64,000 nucleotides of DNA. It comes from Antedon bifida. Lineage: Eukaryota > Echinodermata > Crinoidea > Comatulida > Antedonidae. The DNA lies in assembly GCA_963402885.1 (NCBI GenBank), contig OY727093.1:14005501-14069500 (forward strand). The letters run 5' to 3'. The translations under genes were made by a program, and so were the position numbers. How positions within the stretch are numbered: position 1 is the stretch's first letter; every line of letters begins with the position of its first letter. The notes beneath the pieces are model-generated. The model did not search any database and was not told the DNA's origin. It saw only the letters and a program-made list of their open reading frames with translations. Shown here one piece after another: positions 51,690 through 60,229 of this stretch.

Positions 51690-51740
51690 CTTTTCTCTCT
51701 CAAAATGGTCAATAAGGTGGGACAATTGTAAGTTATTTCG
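51690..51740 (-). pseudogene. Inverted, diverged copy of the SAM-like exon
   Basis: Read on the minus strand this gives RNNLQLSHLIDHFEREKV followed by a stop, against LNNLNLSHLLTNFERERV in the plus-strand exon 65 bp away. Nucleotides differ at synonymous and non-synonymous sites while the core NNL.LSHL...FERE is kept. No good donor follows and no start is nearby, so it is likely a relic, or an exon of an oppositely oriented paralogue. Confidence 0.45.
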
Positions 51741-52017
51741 CACATTCGTGCTTGTTCGTTAACAACAATCTCAACGCTCAAAATACTCCGTTAAATAAGT
51801 ACAAAACCAATTAAACAACATCCTTTTTTATTCGGCCCATTTACCAATTATGTCCGGCTCTTTTTGATTCGGCCCTTTTTTATTTGGCTCTTTCTGCATT
51901 ACGTTCGGCTCTTTTTAAATCGGCCTTTTTTATACGGCGCAATTAAATTCTAAAACCTTTTACATGGGGTCAAATAGAAGAAAATCAACGGCTGGAAATG
52001 AGTCTATGAAAAGTTTA

Positions 52018-53391
52018 CAAAACATACAGATGCAGCATGTAGAGTGTTTTTTTGGTTGAATTAAATGAATTTGAAGGCTATTTCAATATGAAGAATGATT
52101 TTATTGACATGATTATTGTGAATTAATTCTGTGAAAACTGAAAAACTTAACGAAAAATGTTTCCTTTTTTCACATAACTATATTTACCAATACTAGAAGT
52201 TTTTTTTCCGAAAAGTAATTAAAAAAAAACCAAAACCAGTGTATAATAAACTGTAATGCAAAAAACTGTTCAAACATTCTGTTTAAAAGCTGTGTAATGT
52301 AACAATGTGCATAGCAACAGTGGCTATGGTGATAAAAATTTAATTGTTAAAAATTATTTTAGTCATTTTCCAATACCCAAATAATTGATTTATTAAGTTA
52401 TAAATTTAACTTTCTTATAATATCAGATGATTTTTATTTATATAGAATGAAACTAGCTGTACAATTTGTAATTTTACTCTGTTGCTATGGAAAGGAAAAA
52501 TGAATTTTTGTTATGTAATTAAAACGATTTTTTTTTACATAACTAATTTAACAATACTAGTAGATAGTTTTTATTTAAAAATTGATAAAAAATACAATGT
52601 TTATTAATGTAAATAAAAACTTTTGTCCCTTTTTACGGAAAAATTCTGTGTAAAATCTGTAATGTACAAATATGCATAGCAACGGTTGCTATGGCGATGG
52701 ATATTTTATTTTTTTTATTGTTTTATTCGTTTTCCAGAGTATGTTTTTAGCAAGTTTAATGATTATTGGTGAGTAGTTTTGGAGAAAAGCAATTTTAACT
52801 TAAATTATCCTAAAACCATAATTCTTATGTAAAAAATGGCGGCCATTTTGATTATGCGATTTAGACATATTCCCCCAAAGCCACCTCAACCAAAAAATAG
52901 CCTCTAATCTGCCCACCTATTTGTACGAATCGTTCGTGCCCCGAGTATGGGTACGATACATGCGTCAATATCATGTTACATTCAGGAACCAAAATACGTT
53001 GAATTTCAGGTGAAAACAGGCAATTCATTTCGCAACTCTTAGAAATTTACAGACAGCAACGGCAATGTTGACCTCTAATAAAAAGCAAATTAGCACGGCG
53101 CTGAAACAATGTGTAATCAAAAGTGAAACTACTTTACTCTTTTTTACGCTTTTTTCCCTAATTTTGTTTTCCTTATGGTAGGATAATTTATTTTTCTCCA
53201 GATTCATAGGGGGCGTGCGGAGAGTGCGCCCCCTGGATCCGTCCGCCACTGGAAGGAGTTGTACAGTACTTTATAAATCGAAATTTTTTCGATTGGTATC
53301 ATGTTTATGAAGCCATAATTCTGCATCCGGTTGAAGTACGAAAATTTTTACCCTTACTTATTACCCTAGTATATGCATGCCATGTTTTCAG
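52018..53391 (+). other. Non-coding, probable intron, with an internal ~370-bp duplication
   Basis: Two diverged blocks (around 52,120-52,345 and 52,500-52,715) share CATAACTA, CAATACTAG and CATAGCAAC(G/A)G followed by GCTATGG(C/T)GAT. The second contains GTTGCTATGGCGAT, close to the RFX X-box consensus. A block near 52,840-52,950 (AAAATGGCGGCCATTTTGA) is a short palindrome. No gene is seen. Confidence 0.4.
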
Positions 53392-53508
53392 AGCCGTCAG
53401 ACGACGCGTAAAGAACTAGTAGGACTTGAAAGTTGGCTCAATAGTGTCCAGATGGAAGAAGAAGAAGAAGATGAAGAAGAAGAAGAGGAAGAGGAGAAGA
53501 ATAGATGA
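53392..53508 (+). CDS. Probable terminal coding exon, acidic C-terminus
   Basis: A TTTTCAG acceptor is followed by 38 codons and TGA in phase 0, the phase left by the exon at 51,535-51,624. The peptide begins SRQTTRKELVGLESWLNSVQ and ends in a Glu-rich run closing with KNR. An amphipathic ELVGLESWLNSV segment before an acidic tail looks like real protein. The purine run could also be a GAA microsatellite that happens to be open. Middle exons may be missed. No function can be given. Confidence 0.4.
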   Translation, partial: SRQTTRKELVGLESWLNSVQMEEEEEDEEEEEEEEKNR

Positions 53509-53690
53509 GTGAGTCCTAGACTCGGGTATCCCGAGTAAAGAGTCCTAGACTCGGGTACCCCGAGTAAAAATCTTGCGTTTTAAACGTTTTCTATTCGAAT
53601 AACGTTCTGTTGAGCACAAATTTACAATTCGAATACAAAAAGTACTCAACGAATCTTTACGTTGACAGCGAAAGTTCCAGTTCAAATACG

Positions 53691-54370
53691 ACAATTGACG
53701 ACCTGATGCCAATGAGGTTGGCTAACTAAATAAATGAACAAAATGAACAGTTAATATATAGCCTACTTACTTATGTGCAGAATTATGTTTTGCCAAGCCA
53801 AACGGTGCTTGGCACAAACGTGTGTAGGAGACCATACGAGACATAAACATGTTTGTACATTTAATTGTATACATCACGAGAAGCAATAATTGATTTTAAA
53901 AAAGTACCTGTATATTTATTTTATATATATATAGGCCCTATATATATATATATATATATCTCATTTAATGGCTGGTACGACAATCTGTTTATTTCAAAAC
54001 AGTTAATGTTTATCAGACATGCGATTGCATGCTGAATTCAGTATGGGAACCATAATACTATGTAATGAGTGGACCAAAATAGACAGAGACAAATAAACCT
54101 TATTCGTATAAAATGTAACCATTTTTTGAAAATTCTCTTGTTTGGCAAGAGATAAGATATTAATACATTTAAAATTTATATAAGAAAAAGCATTTAAAAT
54201 AAAAATAAATGGTAAAAGCAACAGAAAAAACAACCACTAGGTTCAAGTTTGTTATTTTTATCAGAATATATACATAACATACATAAACCTCTACAAAAAT
54301 AAGAAATTACTAAACCGTTAAATTAGGACGTTAGAACGGATAATATTCGAGATGATTCCCTTCTGCCAGT
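53691..54370 (-). other. 5' flank and untranslated exon of the thioesterase copy C unit
   Basis: Homologous to 17,800-18,655: it keeps GACGACCTGATG, the putative exon with TATGTGCAGAATTATGTTTT and its donor, and the CATGCGATTGCATGCTGA block. It ends at TTCCCTTCTGCCAGTA. A TA-dinucleotide tract (53,924-53,960) replaces part of it. No coding exons follow on its left in the expected minus orientation; the coding part lies inverted at 40,685-43,654. Confidence 0.6.
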
Positions 54371-54437
54371 ATTATTATTAAATTAAAAAATCATTTAACT
54401 GAAATACAGACGTTTTTTGTTAAAAAAATAACTTTGA

Positions 54438-54808
54438 CTTCCCGTCAAAGTTTTCGATTAAAACATATCCCATAATGAAACGCGCTTGTTTGGCTACTCT
54501 GTATGCATAATCATAAAACTTCCTCACAATCTGTGTGAAAATACCTTCTCAACCGTGCATGACGAGTTGTAAACAATCCTAATTAGCATATGCATAATGC
54601 GTACTCGTGGTTTGAAATCTTTGTTTACTTTCGCTCGCGACGATTTTCCAGACGAAATGTAATCAAACTAATTTACCTGTTAATTACGTAAACTTGTTGC
54701 TTTTGGCTCGAATTTTCGACTTAAAGTGGATAACTTTAATATTACTTTGATATGGCCAATTTAAATTTAGAATATTTTGACCTTCATTTTTTTGTGTTTC
54801 AAGGGACA
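54438..54808. repeat. Interspersed repeat sharing one MITE terminus (copy 2)
   Basis: Direct copy of 50,620-51,000, ending GGGACAATACATCT without the 4-base insertion. It is followed by an AAT microsatellite and then sequence that looks like the tail of a minus-strand retroelement (54,815-54,900). Confidence 0.6.
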
Positions 54809-54814
54809 ATACAT

Positions 54815-55406
54815 CTAATAATAATAATAATAATTTATTAGGAAATGACACCTTTGCATCGGTGGCACACACAGAAGTGGTGCATCCAAATTAACATAAT
54901 ACATCAAAACAATACATAATATGACGGATACAGGTTCTTAAACTATTTGCAAAAATATAAAAGAAAAATCATTATCAACATGGTAATACAGGTACTGTAT
55001 TAAATTGTCCTACAGTATCATAGGTTTGAGTTGATAATTTAAAAAGGTATATAAAAATAAACATAAAATATATAGTAAAGAGTTTACATTACAAACCATT
55101 GTGTTTCAACATCAGAAGTTCGGCACAATGTTGCACGCGACTAAAAATAACTGAACCACACGTGTCGTTCTGTAGGTTTTAGATTTACTTAAAATTACAA
55201 AAATAAAAACATTTCGAATACATGACGTTTCAGAACACATACCTAGAATCTAGTTTCGAAAAAACATATGTATATGTATACAAGCACATACTAATTCTAA
55301 ACCGCCCGATGATATACAGAAATTTAGACGAGAACGATTAGGAAATCTGTAAAAATGAGAAAAAGCCCTGACCGAGATTCGAATCCGAAACCTTCTGCTT
55401 GATATG
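54815..55406. other. AT-rich sequence with retroelement-tail and SINE-like traces
   Basis: An AAT run at 54,817-54,838 abuts TTTATTAGGAAATGACACC, consistent with the 3' end of a minus-strand element. At 55,340-55,402 the reverse complement contains GGATTCGAATCTCGG, a B-box-like tRNA T-arm word next to GGCTTTTTCTCAT, as at 21,885-21,950. It is suggestive of a tRNA-derived SINE fragment. No tRNA gene can be folded. Confidence 0.3.
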
Positions 55407-56085
55407 CCCCAATTCAATTCAAGTAAAACTTTATTATCCCCATGGGGAAACTCTGTTGGCCTTTTCAAAATACAGTACATACAAATATAAAATGAATACA
55501 GTACATAAAATATATAAATTACGATATAAAAGCCATACGGTAAAAAATATAAATATAAAATCCTAAAATGTCGATTAAAATACTACTAATAAATAAAACT
55601 AGCGCATGTCATTCATTATAAAACCGTATTGCAGCAAGGATGAATGAATTGCCATATCTATTTGTTTTAATTTTTCTTTGAAGGAGTCTGTCACTACTTA
55701 AAATAATTTTGAATTTTTTAATTACTATTAATTAATTCCTTATATAAAACTTCAGGTTGAATTTGTTCAGAGCCTACTATTCTACTGCCTTGTTTAACTA
55801 TTTTATTAAGTAAAAGTCTATCTTTAAAACGTTAATTACCATAATAACAAATTAAGCAAAAACAAAGAAAGTTGTAAAATCGTACGGTCAATTTTAAAAG
55901 AGTTTAATTTGCGTAGAAAGAAGAGACGTTTTTGTAATTTATTGTATATGCACCTACTATTTGCATCAAATTTAAGTTCATTATCAATTTCAATCCCTAA
56001 ATATTTGTAAGTTTTAACTTCCGAAATGGTCTCACCATTGATTTTGATCTTGGGGAGGTAATTTATCTTCTTCCGAAAATCAAAA
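55407..56085 (-). pseudogene. Non-LTR retrotransposon relic, C-terminal RT region
   Basis: On the minus strand a frame near 56,060-55,870 reads IKINGETISEVKTYKYLGIE, then IDNELKF and KLQKRLFFLRKLNSFKID. This is the typical thumb/connection segment after the RT domain of LINE elements (V..YKYLG..ID..L.F then QQRLYFLRKL.SF). A later piece (~55,650) gives RYGNSFILAAIRFYNE, also typical of the C-terminus. The element ends in AATAAAGTTTTACTTGAATT. The palm domain with YxDD is absent and frames are interrupted, so it is a dead 5'-truncated copy. Confidence 0.7.
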
Positions 56086-56533
56086 ACTATCTCCTAAGAC
56101 CTGGGGCTTCCATGGTACTGTTCAAATTGTATTATTATATAAACGATTTACAATAGCTAAAATGAATTACTTGTTTCCGGAGCTCAGCATGTTCTGGATC
56201 CGGTGTCGAGTCTATGCCCATAAGCCCCTCTTTAAAATGACATCATATCTCGATACGGCGCAAATTTTAAAGGGTGGTTGGTCCATGCCTGTTCGAGACC
56301 TGACTTGAATTTTTGATCTTGAAGATACTTCCTCCGGTAATGAATTCCATAGTATGATCTAATTTTTTGCGTGAAACTTAAATTTTAATTTCAAAGAATG
56401 ACCACGTGTTCCGACATCTTCATCAAGCTAAAAAAAATCAGCTAAATGAAAAAACCCATTCATAATACTTACTTTTGACTACACTATTTACAACTAAACA
56501 TATACGAAGGCTAATTCTTTACTAGAATCATTA
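56086..56533. other. Non-coding between two retroelement relics
   Basis: No gene, RNA or repeat border is recognised here. The sequence up to ~56,400 may belong to an older copy of one of the flanking retroelements, but I cannot show it. Confidence 0.35.
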
Positions 56534-59005
56534 AGTGTGAACTCCTCCAAGTTAGTCATTTTAGGCGATTTTAACTTTCATGTTGATAATTCTAACAACA
56601 GGGATGCTGTATTGTTCCTCAACACTCTTGAGACATTCGATTTATATCAGCACATCCATGACCCAACTCACATCGCCAACCATACTTTAGATTTACTTAT
56701 CTCCCGCAAAGAATCTGACCTGCTTAGCAAAATATCCATCCAACATGGTATGCCTTCGGACCATCATGCCATTAAGTGTCAGGTTGACATCAATCGTCCT
56801 GGGCCCAGCATAACACAAGTAGTTTCACGAAATGTCAAAAACATAGACATCGTCAAATTCCAGTCTGATGTTCTTGATTCTCTCTCACAATGTTCCCTGG
56901 CCTCTGACATTGATTCTATGGTGAAGGGGTATAATGTGTCGTTACAGAAAATATTAGATTCTCATTCTCCACCTATGCTTCGCACTCTTGTGCTTCGCCC
57001 TCATGCACCCTGGTATACAGGTGAACATCATTCAATGAAGCAGGAGCGTCGACGTCTGGAGCGCAAGTGGCTGAAATCTGGTCTCATGGTAGACAAACAA
57101 CTGTACCATAATCAGTGCACTAACTACAATGAACATCTTTATAAGGCCAAGACGGAGTATCACAAAGATGAGGTATTAGGATGTGATCAACGCAAGTTAT
57201 TCCGTGTTGTTGACAAGTTAACATCTACTGCCATCTCTAGTCCTCTTCCAGCTCATGATGATGCTAAAACTCTTGCAAATCTATTCTCTGACTTTTTTAA
57301 GAATAAGATTGAGAGATATTGCAGAACTTTTTCATCAACCTCCCCTCATTATGTTGAATCTCAATCATGTAAAAGTAATTTCAATACCTTTGACCCTGTC
57401 TCTGCTGATGATTTACTTAATGTCATTAGGTCAGCCTCCATTACCTCTTGCTCCCTGGATCCGCTTCCTCTTAAGTTATTTAAGACTTGTCTTCCTACCC
57501 TTCTTCCCTTCTTTACCAAAGTTGTCAACACCTCACTGAGCTCAGGTATCTTTCCATCTTCACTCAAACATGCCTGCATAACACCATTGTTAAAGAAGCC
57601 ATCTTTGGATGTTGAGGAATTTGCAAGTTACAGACCCATTTCCAATCTTCCATTTCTTGGAAAAATTATTGAGAGGGTTGTGTCCAGTCAGCTGCAATCA
57701 TATCTGAATAGAAATGGGTTATTTGCCACTAGACAATCCGCCTATCGTCCAAACCATAGTGTAGAATCTGCACTTCTTCTTGTGCATAATGATATTAGCA
57801 TTGCACTTGACAACCATAATGAGGTTCTTATGGTCCTTTTAGACTTCAGTGCTGCTTTTGACACCATCAACCATAAGCAGTTATTACATCGTCTATCATC
57901 ACGTTACGGTATCTCTGGAATTGGTCATAATTGGTTTGCATCATATCTAAATGATAGGTCCCAGTCCATTGTCATCAAGGATGTTTTGTCGAACCCGACT
58001 CTGCTTACAGTTGGTGTTCCACAAGGGTCTGTGGTTGGTCCTCTTCTGTTTATTTTATTTACCGCCCCACTACTTGACCTTATTGAATCTCACAATGTGA
58101 AGTGTATGGCGTACGCTGATGACACTCAGCTTTATGTCACTTTCAACCCTAATCAGCGTAATTCTGCTGTCAGTAAACTTGAATCCTGTATTGCCGAAGT
58201 CAGAGCATTTGAATGATGCTAAAACAGAACTTATTCATTTTTCTTCTCGTTTTAAGCCTGCGTGTTGGACTGCCTCTGTTAAGATTGGTAATTCTTTCAT
58301 TCAACCTTCGTCATCCTGTAGAAACCTTGGAGTTGTCATGGATTCAACGCTTTGTATGTCCAATCAGGTACATAACATCTGCAAAGCTGGGCTTCACGCT
58401 ATTCGTAAAATTGGAAGCATTCGGAAGTACCTGGATTCAAGATCAACTGAGATTCTTGTTCACGCCTTTGTTACATCAAGGCTAGACTGTTGTAACTCAT
58501 TACTTTATGGCTTACCAGCAAAGGATATCTCTAAAATTCAGCGAGTCCAGAACACAGCTGCCCGATTGGTCGTTCAAAGCCCCATAAGGCAACATATCAC
58601 ACCTGTGCTGAGACAGCTTCACTGGCTTCCGGTAACACAAAGAATTACATTCAAGATCCTGCTCTTTGTTTTCAAAGCTCTTCATAATTCTTCATCTAAG
58701 TTCATTTCTGAACTTATTCAACCTTATGTTCCTAAGCGGTCTCTGAGATCTAGATCTGAGTCTCTTCTTGCCCATATATTTCATCCCTCCACTAAGTTTT
58801 ATGGAAATCGTTCATTTTCTTCGGCATCCGTTTCTCTATGGAATGCGTTGCCTATTGAAATCCGTCAGGCTACTTCCACCAGTGTCTTCAAATCTCTCCT
58901 CAAAACCCACCTTTTTAATTTGTAATTTTTCAAAATTTTCTGTCTTTGTAAAGCGCATTGAGGCTTTCAGCATAATGCGCTATATCAAGTACCAGTTATT
59001 ATTAT
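56534..59005 (+). mobile_element. 5'-truncated CR1/L2-type non-LTR retrotransposon
   Basis: It contains the end of an AP endonuclease, a reverse transcriptase and the C-terminal region. The 3' end has TGTAAAGCGCATTGAGGC, GCGCTATATCAAGTACC and an ATT tail, typical of CR1/L2-group elements in marine invertebrates. The first part of the endonuclease and the ORF1/5' UTR are missing. No clear target duplication is seen. Confidence 0.85.
56537..58925 (+). pseudogene. Endonuclease-reverse transcriptase ORF2 of the CR1/L2-type element (frameshifted)
   Basis: Frame 56537-58216 (559 codons, no ATG at its head) starts in the endonuclease: GDFNFHVDN (residues 10-18) and SDHHAI (74-79), both active-site motifs. 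The RT follows with PLLKKPSLDVEEFASYRPIS, the FLGKIIERVV helix, LLDFSAAFDTINHKQLL, VPQGSVVGPLLF and MAYADDTQLY (YADD at 526-529), so the catalytic residues are intact. Just after EVRAFE the frame stops. The continuation, from HLNDAKTELIHF through YGLPAKDISKIQRVQNTAAR and LHWLPV to the end at 58,925, is in another frame and starts after a small deletion (~58,205) that removes ~10 residues. Hence this copy is inactive. Confidence 0.88.
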
Positions 59006-60229
59006 TATTAATTGAAGTGACGAATCTATAAAAAAGGTGCAGTAATTCTGAGAATATGAAATTGGTTTAATTATAATAGTACCTGTACTGTACTAACCTC
59101 TCGTATATGAAAACCAGTGGGGTTTTTTCGCGCCGCGGCTTTAGCCAGCAATGTCCCAAGAGGACATACTCATTAAGAATCTTTATCATCGCGGTAGCTA
59201 TAGTTTTAAGGCCGACAGTTTTGTGAATTTGTAAACTCGACTATAATTTATAGGTCCCAGCTGCTGGACCCAAAAAACGTCTGGGAAAAGAGAGTCTATG
59301 ATGGCTCACGGTTGAACGATTTTGGATTGTCGCCCTATGATTGGTTGACGCGAATCAACAGACTGTGGAAGAATTTTCTCACTTGTACCACCGTGAAGTC
59401 ACGTGGTCTCTAGAGGGTATTCAGTTGCATGCCTACAGGTTGAGGTCTCACACACACACAGCACATTAAAGTTCAAAATTGACCATTTTAAAATGCCATT
59501 TTTTAATTAGTAAATTACTATTTGTTGGCAAATACATTGTTGGAAAGGTACACATGTCTTAATGCTGTTGAAAATTAGCAGAAATATCAATTATTCAATG
59601 AAATACAACCAGATTACTAACACCCACCAAAATGGGCATGTGATTTATAATTAAATAGCTATAGATTTTGTGTATTTTTGCGATTAACCAACAAATTTTT
59701 ATTTTGTTACACGTTCCCATGTAACAAAAACATTTTCTATAAATTATTAATATATCTGAAGAAAGAACAATCATTTATTTTAAAATGTCGATCGGCATTT
59801 TTTGTAAGAAATATTTCTTGTTTATCTTCAGCTAAATGCTATGCCACCACCCACATAGTGCAACAACTTGGATGCAATTGTAAATGAACAGAAATGTTGA
59901 AAGCTCAGTAATGATGTAAAATTGACCTTTAAAAAAAACCTCATAGAAGTACAGGGACAGATCATTGTTCACATTTAATGATTGAAAAATATACTCCTTT
60001 CAGATTGCCTAGAAAAATTCTAGAATTTACTTACACCAGGACCTGAACAGAAGCGTGTGCATGGTGTGGGCATAATATATGGCAATGAAACAAAAACTAT
60101 GAATAAAATAGTATTACACATGTATTGTCTTTTTTCATTATTCTTTTATTCCAATAGCAAATTGCTTAACTGCAAAATGGTATTTAAACATTATTTCTGC
60201 TGTAGTAGTTTTTGAAATTATTTTCCTGT
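59006..60229. other. Intergenic, RPL10A 3' UTR at its right end
   Basis: No gene is visible. A GC-rich patch (59,128-59,150, CGCGCCGCGGCTTTAGCC) and a (CA)n run at ~59,450 stand out. The plus frame at 59,678-59,887 is AT-rich and featureless. The last ~85 bases are the 3' UTR of the minus-strand ribosomal protein gene. Confidence 0.5.
60145..60150 (-). terminator. Polyadenylation signal of RPL10A
   Basis: AATAAA on the minus strand (TTTATT on plus), 80 bases downstream of the TAG stop codon. Confidence 0.6.

Noticed and set aside
55340-55402. tRNA gene suggested by the GATTCGAATCC-like word
   Set aside because: Only a T-arm-like word is present; no acceptor, D or anticodon arms can be folded. 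A SINE relic is more likely.
57255-57579. Other-frame ORFs over the RT gene (57,255-57,539, 57,361-57,579, 58,213-58,485, 58,768-59,031)
   Set aside because: They overlap the reverse transcriptase in other frames, and their peptides have no motif.
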